Counted from the first letter of the stretch, positions 52,119 through 60,824 are shown. The stretch is 64,000 nucleotides of DNA from Bog-257 sp963834135 (GCA_963834135.1 CAWIAN010000005.1:124001-188000), one strand, 5' to 3'. Program-made: numbers and translations. Notes: generated from the letters alone by a model not told the origin.

Positions 52119-52232
52119 CGTGGACCTCCAGAATCAGGCTGATTTCAGTTTCTTGCTTTGGGAAGATTCGAGGGCCGGCGAGCGAAAACGCACCAAGTTT
52201 AGCGCAAATTGCGGCTTTTCCAGCAGATAAGT

Positions 52233-52318
52233 GTTGTGAACAGGCGTTATCATAAACGATCCGAATCGGAACCGCAGTGACGAATTGCTTGTGATAAGGG
52301 GATATAACGCCAACTCAC
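52233..52318 (-). repeat. Array element 5
   Basis: Left arm GTTGTGAACAGGCGTTATCA and right arm TTGCTTGTGATAAGGGGATA then TAACGCCAACTCAC; arms are near-complementary. Located 37 bases beyond the stop of 52355-52771. Confidence 0.8.
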
Positions 52319-52354
52319 GAGGTAGGCCCACCACCCAAGCCTGTTTTGTTGTTG

Positions 52355-52771
52355 CTACCAGAAACGCCACCTCGGCCTTTTGGTCTTGAGCGTGTCCGCT
52401 GTTTGACCAAGGGGAGAGAAAGTTGTGTTCATACCGAGCACGACACTGAATATCAGGTGGTCGAGAATCCTCACTTGGTAGTCGGGGCCTTTGCCTGTCT
52501 TAGCTGTCAATGCCACATCCTTTGACCAGAGTGCCTCAGTGAGTTCGGCACCGGTCGGAATCACTCTTAGCGTTACTCGGTAAACAGGGAGCCGCCCTGC
52601 GCCCAAGTGGAAGGTCAGATAAGGCTCGTCATAGTACACAGTCCACTTGTCGTCGTTGGAGCGTGGTTCAAAGCCGTTCACCAGACGGGCAAACTGCTGG
52701 TGGTCAAGAGTGGTTTGATAGGTGAGCGGCACACCCTCGCCGAAGGGTCTGAGTTCCCACAATCTGGTCAT
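52355..52771 (-). CDS. Hypothetical cassette protein
   Basis: 138 residues from ATG 52771 (MTRLWELRPFGEGVPL), which has an AGAGGA ribosome binding site; the frame is open further upstream to 52828 without one. No signal peptide. Conserved-looking segments YYDEPYLTFHLG and DYQVRILDHLIFSVV. Not recognised; a soluble protein of unknown function. Confidence 0.7.
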   Translation of the reverse strand: MTRLWELRPFGEGVPLTYQTTLDHQQFARLVNGFEPRSNDDKWTVYYDEPYLTFHLGAGRLPVYRVTLRVIPTGAELTEALWSKDVALTAKTGKGPDYQVRILDHLIFSVVLGMNTTFSPLGQTADTLKTKRPRWRFW

Positions 52772-52826
52772 CGGACATCCTCTAGACAGGTCATAGCCTA
52801 AACCCATGAAGGGGAATGCGAAGAGC

Positions 52827-52915
52827 ATTGGCGGTAATAAGCAATTTCACGCATCATTCCCAATCGGAACTCCCCCGATCCGGTAAGTTGTGTAATGAGG
52901 ATTTAGGCCATTTGC
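52827..52915 (-). repeat. Array element 6
   Basis: Left arm ATTGGCGGTAATAAGCAATT TCAC (degenerate) and right arm GGTAAGTTGTGTAATGAGGA then TTTAGGCCATTTGC. Central loop AATCGGAACTCCCCCGATCC. Lies 29 bases beyond the stop of 52944-54263. Confidence 0.75.
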
Positions 52916-52943
52916 AGATCTACGGTTCGCGCCAAAAATTTCG

Positions 52944-54263
52944 CTACGGCGTGATCTCCCACACTACTCCGCAACCGTAACCGCCGCAGCCCCCTGCGAT
53001 TCCACCCGTACTCGCAGTGCCATACAAATTGCCGTTCGAGTCGAGGACCACATTGCTGACGGGATACCCGCCGTCGGTACCGCCGGTGAAGTCATGCAGA
53101 GACGTATAGGTCCACGAGCCATTTGTCCGCGAGAGTTGGAAAACGCTGCCCAGGCGGTTCGCTCCGTCGGAAAAGGTGGTGCCGTAAAGATTGCCGGCTG
53201 CATCCAGCGTCAGGCTGGCGTAGGGTCCCTCATGTCCGGTGAAGCTATAAAGCACGCTGTAGTTCCAACCGCCGCCGTTGGGAGTGAGTTCGAAGATGGT
53301 TCCTCCACCGTTCGCACCGCCAAAAGGCGCCGCGCCGTAATAATTTCCTGCACCATCGGCCACTAGGCCCGCCAATGGATTTGCTCCATCGTTTCCATTG
53401 AGGAAGCTGTAAAGCACCATCTGGGACCACGACCCACCATTTGGACTCAATTCGTAGATCGAGCCGAATCCTGCTTCGCCTCCGGCGTTCGTGGTGCCAT
53501 AAAGATTGCCTAAGCTATCAACGATGACGCCGCTCCAAGGCGTATTGGTCGATCCGTTCGCAAAGCTGTAGATCATGCTGGCATGCCAGCCGCCATTAGA
53601 TGGCGATATCTGGTAAGCCGCGCCGCAACCATACTCGAGGCAATCGCTCATCCATCCGCCGCCTTGGATGGTAGTGCCATATAAATTGCCGCTAGCGTCG
53701 AAGATAACGTCGCCATAACCTGGGCCCAATCCATCGGTGATGTCGAAGCTGAGAAGGACTGTCTCCTTCCACGGACACAGCGTGCTCTTACAGACGGTGG
53801 GAGAAGGCGTGAGACGATAGGCGGTGCCACAGCCGTCAATGCAGGCACCTCCGGCACCTCCGCTCGCCGTGGTGCCGTATAAGGCGCCATCGGGCCCAAA
53901 GACCACTCTTGCCGTGGGTTGCTCTCCGTCTTGCCTAGCGTGCCCCTGAAATGTATAAATCGGGGTGAAAAGCCAGCCAGAATGCAGTTGCCTTAGCTTG
54001 TACACGACGCCACAGCCGCCGCAATCGCCACCTCCGCCGCCACTGGCTGTGCCATAAAGGTTGCCCGCTCTATCTAGGGTTAGACCGGCGTCAGGTATCG
54101 CGCCATCGCTGCCGCCAGTGAAATTGTGCAGGACAGAGAATGTCTGTCCCTGCGCCGAAGGCGATATCAGTATTGTGATCGCGAAAACCAGCAGTAACGC
54201 AAACATCTCCCTGCGACAACCACGATCCCAAATTGATTTGGCGGAGTGAACTGGGTTCAGCAC
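52944..54263 (-). CDS. Secreted GloVer-type tandem-repeat protein 2
   Basis: 439 residues. Signal peptide (MFALLLVFAITILISPSAQG) then QTFSVLHNFTGGSDG. About eight repeats with NLYGT, GG and GCGVVYKL/GTIFELTPNGG and a C-terminal VVWEITP. Same family and layout as genes 1, 3 and 4 of the array, indicating duplication or cassette exchange. Followed by array element 6. Confidence 0.9.
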   Translation of the reverse strand: MLNPVHSAKSIWDRGCRREMFALLLVFAITILISPSAQGQTFSVLHNFTGGSDGAIPDAGLTLDRAGNLYGTASGGGGGDCGGCGVVYKLRQLHSGWLFTPIYTFQGHARQDGEQPTARVVFGPDGALYGTTASGGAGGACIDGCGTAYRLTPSPTVCKSTLCPWKETVLLSFDITDGLGPGYGDVIFDASGNLYGTTIQGGGWMSDCLEYGCGAAYQISPSNGGWHASMIYSFANGSTNTPWSGVIVDSLGNLYGTTNAGGEAGFGSIYELSPNGGSWSQMVLYSFLNGNDGANPLAGLVADGAGNYYGAAPFGGANGGGTIFELTPNGGGWNYSVLYSFTGHEGPYASLTLDAAGNLYGTTFSDGANRLGSVFQLSRTNGSWTYTSLHDFTGGTDGGYPVSNVVLDSNGNLYGTASTGGIAGGCGGYGCGVVWEITP

Positions 54264-54340
54264 GGCGTACCTCCTGAAAGCGGGGCGTCAATCGTCGGCC
54301 CATTCTTGGCGTTATACCTTAGGCTACGCTGATAGTAGCT

Positions 54341-54430
54341 GTTGTTAACAGGCAATATCGCAAGCTACGCCCAAAACCGATACACCCTGCCCCGTTACTT
54401 GTGATATGGCGATTTCAGGCCTACAACGCG
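54341..54430 (-). repeat. Array element 7
   Basis: Left arm GTTGTTAACAGGCAATATCG, right arm GTTACTTGTGATATGGCGAT then TTCAGGCCTACAACGCG. About 57 bases from the stop of 54488-54835. Confidence 0.8.
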
Positions 54431-54487
54431 ATCCCTGCTGCTATTTGAGACCTCAGACTTACAGAACTTCAGTCACTCAGATTATCC

Positions 54488-54835
54488 TCATTTCCACAGG
54501 AAGCGCCTGAGGAACTTGAAAATCAGCCAGAACGCAAGGCCGTATAACAGGGTGTTTAGCGCCACCGCCCACGCCGCAGAAGCCAGTGGATGCCCGAAGA
54601 TGTCGTCTTTCTGCAATAGAACTGCAATCAGCATTCCTGGTGCCATCAAAAGACCAGCGCCGCGTAACAAAGTCGTGGAGATGGCGTGCGGGTCAGTACT
54701 TATCGAATCCGCTGTACTCGCAGAACCGCCGACTAGCATACACCCGAGAACGAAGCCGAATGCCAGCACCACTAACAGCCCGATGACGAGAGCATCTAAC
54801 CACTCAAACTCGCGAAATCTTTCGAGCACATTCAT
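54488..54835 (-). CDS. Small membrane protein, cassette gene
   Basis: 115 residues, three membrane segments (DALVIGLLVVLAFGFVLGCML, LLRGAGLLMAPGMLIAVLL, AWAVALNTLLYGLAFWLIF). Not recognised. The start is 12 bases from the left arm of array element 8, so the gene fills its cassette with little leader. Confidence 0.75.
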   Translation of the reverse strand: MNVLERFREFEWLDALVIGLLVVLAFGFVLGCMLVGGSASTADSISTDPHAISTTLLRGAGLLMAPGMLIAVLLQKDDIFGHPLASAAWAVALNTLLYGLAFWLIFKFLRRFLWK

Positions 54836-54847
54836 TTAGTTGGCTCA

Positions 54848-54931
54848 GTTGGCGAAATCAGGCCATTACACTCATCATCCAGCGCGGTCCCGGTCACTTG
54901 TGTAACGGGGATTTCGCGACAATTACAACAC
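54848..54931 (-). repeat. Array element 8
   Basis: Left arm GTTGGCGAAATCAGGCCATT ACACTC, right arm GGTCACTTGTGTAACGGGGA then TTTCGCGACAATTACAACAC. Sits beyond the 3' end of the chimeric gene 54951-55385. Confidence 0.8.
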
Positions 54932-54950
54932 AGGCAGAGTGCCGAGGATT

Positions 54951-55385
54951 TCAGTTACGGCGTGATCTCCCAGACAACACCGTTTGTAAGGCCGCTGCTG
55001 TGACCAATCGGACCGTCAAACTCCGTAGTGCCGTAGATGTTGCCATTCGTGTCGAATATCGGCCTGCCAAACGGTGCTCCGCCGTCCAGGCAAAAGCGGC
55101 CGCAATTACCGCGATAAACAGCCACACGATAATCCCTTCCCAAAATGAGGCGTGCTCGAGCACCATCGAAGCCATTGAGGGTGGACACAGGATTAAGAAC
55201 AATGCTGGAACGGGAGAAATGGCGTGATGGGCGCAGTATTCGGAGTACGCGAGAAGAATCCACGCTGCGCTAAAGCCGACTGACGCGAACGCTGCGATTT
55301 TGCGCAATTCTTCGTTCTCCCCAACAATTTCTGTCTTCGCGTGTCCCGATGCTAGGCCCCACTTATTGCAATCATGCGATTTCAC
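54951..55385 (-). CDS. Chimeric cassette: membrane protein fused onto a GloVer 3' fragment
   Basis: The protein read in this frame begins with an apparent GTG at 55385, but a TTG at 55307 behind GGGGAG is a better start. Three membrane segments follow (VGFSAAWILLAY, ISPVPALFLILCPPSMASM, IIVWLFIAVIAAAFAW). The last ~50 residues (AEHRLAGRYSTRMATSTALR) are the antisense-of-frame product of GloVer DNA: in the neighbouring - frame (54955-55091) the same bases encode GGAPFGRPIFDTNGNIYGTTEFD ... GVVWEITP, a C-terminal GloVer repeat. The cassette therefore looks recombined or truncated. No upstream half of the GloVer gene remains here. Confidence 0.6.
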   Translation of the reverse strand: MKSHDCNKWGLASGHAKTEIVGENEELRKIAAFASVGFSAAWILLAYSEYCAHHAISPVPALFLILCPPSMASMVLEHASFWEGIIVWLFIAVIAAAFAWTAEHRLAGRYSTRMATSTALRSLTVRLVTAAALQTVLSGRSRRN

Positions 55386-55436
55386 TCAAAACGCCGGCCC
55401 CGTGTCAACAAGTGCAATGGGGATGTTACGCCAGCG
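55363..55436 (-). repeat. Array element 9
   Basis: Left arm degenerate (TTATTGCAATCATGCGATTT CACTC) and right arm CAAGTGCAATGGGGATGTTA CGCCAGCGATC. The left arm overlaps the putative start of 54951-55385; the right arm lies 29 bases from the stop of 55466-56719. Confidence 0.65.
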
Positions 55437-55465
55437 ATCGCGAAGTCTCGTGCTTCATGGGTTGC

Positions 55466-56719
55466 TTATGGAGCGATCTTCCACACGACGCCATATCCAG
55501 CCGCTCCCCAGGCTGCTGTGCCGTAGATGTTCCCGACCGCGTCGAGAGTTACTCCACCGACTGGACAAGCTCCGTCAGCCATTCCCGTAAAGTCATGTAA
55601 GTCTGTTTCAAGCCAGCCACTACGTGAAGGCGAAAGCTTGAATACAGAGCCATCCCCTAACGTTCCTCCCGAACAGGTTGTGCCATAGAGGTTACCGTTA
55701 ACATCTGTGACCAGGGGAGCCCAAGAACCGCCTTCGTCAGTGAAGTTGTACAGAACGTTAAAGTTCCACTGTTCGCCGCCCGGAGTCAGTTGATAGACCG
55801 CGCTCAGGTTCGCTCCAAAAAGGCCGCCTGTACCATCCAAAATGACCCCTTCTCCTCCAGGGTAGTTGGGGTCGAGCGGAAAGGTGTAGAGAACAGTTTC
55901 AGTCCAAGCTGGTACAGACGGCGTCAATTCATATGCCACCGGGGCATAGTTATTGTTTGTCGTTGTGCCGTAAAGGTTGCCGGAGGCATCCAGGACGACG
56001 CCACCTAACGGATTTCCTCCGTAGTCTCTTCCCGGAAAAGCATAGACAGTAGCAGTCCAACTGTTCCTGCCCGATGGCGTCAGCTTGAACACTGTTCCAC
56101 ATGAGCCGTCACCACAAGGGCTTCCACCTTGATACGTAGTTCCGTAAACATTTCCTGCTAAGTCGAAAATGAGGCTGCCATACCCCGGCCCCGATCCGTC
56201 GCCCGCACCCGTGAAAGTGTAAATTGGCGTTTCGATCCACCCGCTACGCGTGTTTGCCGAAGTGTGAGTTGGAGGCCTCAGGCTGTAAACTATTCCGCTG
56301 CCGGATCCACCTAAAAAAGTCGTCCCATATAAAATCCCATTTGGAGCAATCGACACTCCCGCGAACGGAGTGCCCCCATCCCCCCTCCCGAAGAAGCTGT
56401 ATAGGGTGGTCAGCGTCCAATGAGAGTTTCTCTCGCTGAGTTCAAATGCTGTTCCGCAACTGACAAAGTCACAAACTGGATCCGGATTGCCCCCTTGGGA
56501 CGTTGTTCCGTAAATATGGCCTCCTCGATCTAGGGCCAAGGTACCCGTAGGCGCGCCCCCATCGCTGCCACCGGTAAATGTGTGAAGTATAGAGAAGGTC
56601 TGCGACTGAGCCGGTTGAACGGCGATTGCCATCAGCACACAGAGCAGATTCATCGCCGGACCAAGGAGACGGAAACCGGAATGCGAGGCCTCTCCCGAAA
56701 CCTCCTGAGGGCGCGTCAT
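55466..56719 (-). CDS. Secreted GloVer-type tandem-repeat protein 3
   Basis: 417 residues. Signal peptide (MNLLCVLMAIAVQPAQS) then QTFSILHTFTGGSDG. Repeats of NLYGTT / NVYGTT and GGNPLGGVVLD; C-terminal GYGVVWKIAP. One repeat block has an apparently missing strand (LNPDPVCDFVSCGTAFEL). Paralogue of the other GloVer genes of the array. Followed by array element 9. Confidence 0.9.
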   Translation of the reverse strand: MTRPQEVSGEASHSGFRLLGPAMNLLCVLMAIAVQPAQSQTFSILHTFTGGSDGGAPTGTLALDRGGHIYGTTSQGGNPDPVCDFVSCGTAFELSERNSHWTLTTLYSFFGRGDGGTPFAGVSIAPNGILYGTTFLGGSGSGIVYSLRPPTHTSANTRSGWIETPIYTFTGAGDGSGPGYGSLIFDLAGNVYGTTYQGGSPCGDGSCGTVFKLTPSGRNSWTATVYAFPGRDYGGNPLGGVVLDASGNLYGTTTNNNYAPVAYELTPSVPAWTETVLYTFPLDPNYPGGEGVILDGTGGLFGANLSAVYQLTPGGEQWNFNVLYNFTDEGGSWAPLVTDVNGNLYGTTCSGGTLGDGSVFKLSPSRSGWLETDLHDFTGMADGACPVGGVTLDAVGNIYGTAAWGAAGYGVVWKIAP

Positions 56720-56943
56720 GGATGGTTCCTCCTATCAGTCTTAAATCCTGACTGTCCTGAGGTCTCAGAACTTTACATCCGAACGCGAAAGATTCCCAGC
56801 CCGGAAACATCAAGCTGGGTTCACGATTCGGCCTCTCGACCGAGATTTCGTCGATTCGGTGTGGAGTGGCAAAGGCGCCTTAGCCGGAGCACTCGTGCCA
56901 AGAGGAAGGCACTTCGAGGAACCCGCGCAGGGCCCATTCACGA

Positions 56944-57032
56944 CACTGTCGATAACAGGCGATTGCACAAGCTAGCAGAACACGTCCCCGCGCAGCCACG
57001 GTCACTTGTGTAATGGCGATGGTACAACAGTG
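56944..57032 (-). repeat. Array element 10
   Basis: CACTGTCGATAACAGGCGAT then TGCACAAGC on the left; GGTCACTTGTGTAATGGCGA then TGGTACAACAGTG on the right. The two 29-base arms match at about two thirds of positions when one is reversed and complemented, the clearest arm pairing of the set. Follows the 57118-58425 stop by 85 bases. Confidence 0.85.
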
Positions 57033-57117
57033 ATCTTGAACGCCAGCTATGACGATCCTCCCGGCAGCTCTCGCCCAGTCCTCCTGTCCAACCAACGCGA
57101 CGCATCGTTGTTTTACC

Positions 57118-58425
57118 TTATGGAGTTATCTCAAAAATCGTTCCTTTACCGGGACCTCCGGCCGCCGAAGTGGTGCCGAACAGATTGCCCGCGGCGTCCA
57201 TAACTACCCCACCGGCAGGGTGAGCCCCATCCGAACCGCCCGTAAAGTCATACAGGTCGGTATAGATCCAGTTGCCGTTCGATGGCGTGAGTTTGAAGAC
57301 ACTGCCATAGCCGTGAGTTCCCTCGCTAAAAGTCGTGCCGTACAGGTTCCCAGCAGCGTCCTGCAGCAGCGTGTCCGATGGGCCACCAGAGCCTTGTATC
57401 CCGAGACTCGGCAAGTTGAAAACGAAATTGTAGTTCCAGTTGGCACGGCCGGGCGTCAGTTCAAAGACGGTGCCTCCATACAAGTCGCTTCCGCCGCTTG
57501 CGGTCGTTCCAACGAGATTTCCCGCGGTGTCGAAGATAAGCCCACCATAGGGCCCGAACCCGTCCGCCTGGTTTTGGAACTGATAGAGAGTAGTCTCGAT
57601 CCAGCCTGCGTCCGACGGAGACAATGCGTACACGGTTCCCCAATTGAAGCCCGGAAGTCCTGCCTGAGTCGCCGTCCCATACAGGTTCCCGGCATGGTCA
57701 ATGACTACGCCCGAATAGGGTAAGCAGCCGTCTTGTCCATCCAGGAAATCGTAGAGTGTCGCGAAAGTCCATTGACCGCCGCTTCGCGTCATTTGGAAAA
57801 CGATCCCACATCCTGCACCGCCCTCAGAGGTCGTGCTGTAAAGATTTCCCGCCGAATCGAAAGTGACCGGACCTCGTGGTTTCCCTCCGACTTGTCCATC
57901 GAACTCATACAGCACTTTCTGAGTCCACGAGCAATGCGAAGCGCCACAGTTCCTAGCCGGAGGAGTCAGCCTGAAAACTGTTCCACAGTGCGGGGGGCAT
58001 TGGTCCACTTGGTACACTCCCGCGGTTGTCCCGTAGAGCGCACCATCCGGGCCAAATGTCACCCTGGCGAACGGCCAGGCGCCGGCGCTGTAGCCGTTGA
58101 AGAGGAACAATGGAGTCAGGGTCCAACTTGCGCCGTGCTTGGATAATTTGAAAACCGTACCACAGCCGCCACCGGGCTGCGGACAGGCTTGAACATCGCC
58201 TCCTTCCATGGTCGTTCCATAGAGATTGCCGGCTTGATCCCACGTCAGCCCAGCCATTGGGTATGCACCATCTCGCCCCGTAAAGTAATGGATCAAAGTA
58301 AACGTTTGAGCGTGAGCTGCCGGAAAAGAAATCAACGACAAGAGGATTGCAGGCAGTAGGCTCAGAGTGAAGGTCCTATGGTGTGAATGAAGTCTACAGA
58401 GCAATCCAAAGGCTGGCTTTGTCAT
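57118..58425 (-). CDS. Secreted GloVer-type tandem-repeat protein 4
   Basis: 435 residues. Signal peptide (SLLPAILLSLISFPAAHAQ) then TFTLIHYFTGRDGAYP. Repeats contain NLYGTT, GGGC-GTVFKLS and the final TIFEITP. Four Cys pairs in the repeats (CPQPGGGC, CPPHCG) may form disulfides. Largest GloVer gene of the array, followed by array element 10. Confidence 0.9.
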   Translation of the reverse strand: MTKPAFGLLCRLHSHHRTFTLSLLPAILLSLISFPAAHAQTFTLIHYFTGRDGAYPMAGLTWDQAGNLYGTTMEGGDVQACPQPGGGCGTVFKLSKHGASWTLTPLFLFNGYSAGAWPFARVTFGPDGALYGTTAGVYQVDQCPPHCGTVFRLTPPARNCGASHCSWTQKVLYEFDGQVGGKPRGPVTFDSAGNLYSTTSEGGAGCGIVFQMTRSGGQWTFATLYDFLDGQDGCLPYSGVVIDHAGNLYGTATQAGLPGFNWGTVYALSPSDAGWIETTLYQFQNQADGFGPYGGLIFDTAGNLVGTTASGGSDLYGGTVFELTPGRANWNYNFVFNLPSLGIQGSGGPSDTLLQDAAGNLYGTTFSEGTHGYGSVFKLTPSNGNWIYTDLYDFTGGSDGAHPAGGVVMDAAGNLFGTTSAAGGPGKGTIFEITP

Positions 58426-58577
58426 GGGAATACTCCTCTTCGCTCGCGGTCTGGATAGTGGGGGCTAGTGCTTCCTCAGGGCGAGCATTCTGTCGACATA
58501 GGTGGCTTGTGTCAAGGAGGTTTGTCGCATTTGTGCCTCTTTGATGTGGCCCCACAGCAGGTGCTCATTCCATATAA

Positions 58578-58651
58578 CTGTTGTAATCAGGCGTTATCAC
58601 CATCAATCGTACGTCAGCCCGGTTGCTTGTGATAAGGCGATATTACGCCAT
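58578..58651 (-). repeat. Array element 11
   Basis: Left arm CTGTTGTAATCAGGCGTTAT then CACC, right arm GGTTGCTTGTGATAAGGCGA then TATTACGCCA. Inner GGCG / CGCC repeats are exact. Located 39 bases beyond the stop of 58690-58857. Confidence 0.85.
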
Positions 58652-58689
58652 TCAGCCAAAGGCTTCGGAAGCAACTACCCACGCTTGCA

Positions 58690-58857
58690 TTAATCACTTC
58701 TCTTGGGAGGGAGGAAGAGGTGACCGTCAGAGCAACGATACGCGATCAGTGTTTGTTGCGCGTTCGGCATTCCCAGATGCTGAGGATAAACCGCCACAAC
58801 ATTGGGGCTTCCACAGACGGGACACTTAACGACTGAAGTGTCAAGGTTCTCTTGCAT
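58690..58857 (-). CDS. Small zinc-ribbon protein, cassette gene
   Basis: 55 residues from ATG 58857 (MQENLDTSVVKCPVCGSP), which has GGGGAAGAGAT ahead of it; the frame runs further upstream. CPVCGS and YRCSDGHLF give a C-x2-C ... C-x3-H zinc ribbon, similar to 29177-29416. Function unknown; array element 11 follows. Confidence 0.7.
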   Translation of the reverse strand: MQENLDTSVVKCPVCGSPNVVAVYPQHLGMPNAQQTLIAYRCSDGHLFLPPKRSD

Positions 58858-59062
58858 ATCTCTTCCCCTGTTAGGGTGACGCAAAAGAACCGCTGAATGC
58901 GGGCGGATGCGTAATCCAGCTTCCAACATCGGATTCTACACTTATTTAGGGCGTCCAGAGCTGTTCCTTGGACGCGCTGCTAGCTTGAGGGCGCAAGGGA
59001 ATAAGCAACTGGCGTTTCAGCGAGGTCAGGCGACCAGACTCAACAACGGCTTGCGACGGAGT

Positions 59063-59092
59063 CGATGAATGACAAGGCGATGTTACAACGGT
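59063..59092 (-). repeat. Array element 12, right arm
   Basis: GATGAATGACAAGGCGATGT TACAACGGT: right-arm consensus. It overlaps the stop codon of the response regulator gene. A possible left arm (ACTGGCGTTTCAGCG at ~59008) is weak. Confidence 0.6.
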
Positions 59093-59925
59093 AATTTGGA
59101 GCCGCGATCCACCTGAGATTCTGCCTGGAACGCTCGAATCGAAATCTCTAACAGAGATGCGAGACTTTCGCCGATCTCAACGAGATCGACGATGAGAGTG
59201 CTGAGGTCGACTCCAAGTAGGTTGGCTTGCACATTTGAGGTGACGGAGCGCTGTAATAACCGTGCTTCGAGCACAACTTGAGCAACCGTATAACCCTGTC
59301 GGAAACGAACCCGTCCGTGCTCCTCCGCGGCGCTTACCCCTTGCTGACTGGTGTCGGCAGAATCTCGTTCCACACGCCCGATGAGTTCTCGAAATACGGC
59401 AGGGACGTGGTCTTTGCGTTCTTCAGTCGTAAGCTGGACTCGCGATAGGTCGCTATTCTCGCCGACAGCCCGAAGCCATTCATCACAAATCGATTCAGCA
59501 TTTTCTCTTAGAATGTCAGACACGCGTCTGAGTGGAACCGCCTCCGGACTCCCTACTTCTTGCGCCAATCGTTTTGTGATGGTAGTTACGAGAGTCTTGA
59601 CGTCCGCCGGCTTGGTAAAGTAGTCATCCACCTGATTACGAATCGCCAGCAGCGCGGATTCGAAATCGGGATAACCAGTCAGGATGAAAGTTGCAGCTTG
59701 GGGCTGCGATCTTCGCATTGCGCTGACGACGGTGAATCCATCTCCCGGTTCTCCGATGTTGAGATCAGAGAGTAATACTTCGTATCGATTCTTTCCAATC
59801 AAAGCCAGCGCTTCAGGCACAGACGCCGCCACTGTCACATCAAAGCCGTTTTGATGGAGTATGGCGGACAAGGTTAGCCTAATTCCGCTTTCATCATCGA
59901 CGAAAAGAAGCCTTGGGGGGGCCAT
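59083..59925 (-). CDS. Response regulator with RsbR-type sensor-like domain
   Basis: 280 residues. Receiver domain (residues 1-120) with DDE in FVDDESGIRL, phospho-Asp in LLSDLNIGEPG, Thr in FILTGYPD and Lys in DYFTKPAD, all intact. The C-terminal part (~140-270: AESICDEWLRAVGENSDL, VFRELIGRV, TSNVQANLLGVDLSTLIVDLVEIGESLASLLEISIRAFQ) resembles the RsbRD N-terminal helical domain. No DNA-binding output domain, so it may act through a partner. Unusual cargo for a cassette; overlaps array element 12 at its 3' end. Confidence 0.85.
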   Translation of the reverse strand: MAPPRLLFVDDESGIRLTLSAILHQNGFDVTVAASVPEALALIGKNRYEVLLSDLNIGEPGDGFTVVSAMRRSQPQAATFILTGYPDFESALLAIRNQVDDYFTKPADVKTLVTTITKRLAQEVGSPEAVPLRRVSDILRENAESICDEWLRAVGENSDLSRVQLTTEERKDHVPAVFRELIGRVERDSADTSQQGVSAAEEHGRVRFRQGYTVAQVVLEARLLQRSVTSNVQANLLGVDLSTLIVDLVEIGESLASLLEISIRAFQAESQVDRGSKLPL

Positions 59926-59950
59926 CAGGAGATTATATGGAACTTGCGTT

Positions 59951-60784
59951 TCACATCACTGCGATCAAATAGTGATAACAGGCGTTAGCATAAACGATCC
60001 GGCCGAGCCGATCACTTATCAAATGGCGATTTATCAACAACAACCACTGACACTCTGTTGGCCAACAAAAAACGGGGCCGTCTGCGGCTTTGATTTGTGG
60101 GGAATCCGTTACAACAACAGACACTGGATACACGACCGCTGATTCCCAGTCAGCATGTTCATACCCGCTACAAACCGGAGTATCGGTCTGCGGGATGCCG
60201 AATTGTGTTCTCACTTTGTGCCAACAATCAGCCCGTTCTTTTTCCAAGTTGCAACCAGCCCGCACGACGCGGAAGTAGGTCAACTTTGGACCTTGGTCAG
60301 TCCCTGTTGTAATTCGGAACACACTGTTAATAGGCAGCGTCTTCAGGTAGTAGTCGAGTAAAGAAGAGTCCTCGAATACCTTTCGTCGTGTCCTCACATC
60401 GACAACCGTGAACGCCACTCCACCGTCCTCGCCGTCAGCAGCAGAAAAAATGGCATATGTGCCCTTTGCGCCCCAGAAGTATCCTCGTGTCGGCACGTCC
60501 TCAGCCTCATTGTGCGTGCGGGTGCAAGCAGCATCACCCGACTGAACAACCGCCAACCACTCTGCACCTTTCTGTCCTTCGTCGTATTGCTTCACAGTGA
60601 AGGTCGAATAGTGAAAGCACGTCAGGGTGTTCCGAACATGCTGAGCAGGTCCGTAATAAGGGGATGGGCCGAAATCTACAAGGGTCTTCGTTATCGGCTT
60701 ATCGAAGCCTTCATCTACGGCGGCTTTGCCGATCTGGGCCATAGCGAGACCTGCCGCGAGCAGCAACACGCCGCAGAGTTTCAT
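59951..60784 (-). CDS. Secreted hypothetical cassette protein
   Basis: 277 residues from ATG 60784 (MKLCGVLLLAAGLAMAQ), behind GGAGC. A signal peptide, then an unrecognised exported domain with several Cys (NTLTCFHYSTFTV, GDAACTRTHNE, VVRAGCNLEKE, ADCWHKVRTQFG). The last ~30 residues (LLLINRHLISDRLGRIVYAN) are encoded inside array element 13, so the cassette-element palindrome is partly translated. Confidence 0.72.
   Translation of the reverse strand: MKLCGVLLLAAGLAMAQIGKAAVDEGFDKPITKTLVDFGPSPYYGPAQHVRNTLTCFHYSTFTVKQYDEGQKGAEWLAVVQSGDAACTRTHNEAEDVPTRGYFWGAKGTYAIFSAADGEDGGVAFTVVDVRTRRKVFEDSSLLDYYLKTLPINSVFRITTGTDQGPKLTYFRVVRAGCNLEKERADCWHKVRTQFGIPQTDTPVCSGYEHADWESAVVYPVSVVVTDSPQIKAADGPVFCWPTECQWLLLINRHLISDRLGRIVYANACYHYLIAVM
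59971..60044 (-). repeat. Array element 13
   Basis: Left arm AGTGATAACAGGCGTTAGCA and right arm CACTTATCAAATGGCGATTT then ATCAACAACAACC. Lies inside the 3' part of 59951-60784. Confidence 0.75.
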
Positions 60785-60824
60785 GCCGACAATGTAGCTC
60801 CGTAGATGCAAGCGTGCAATAGAT

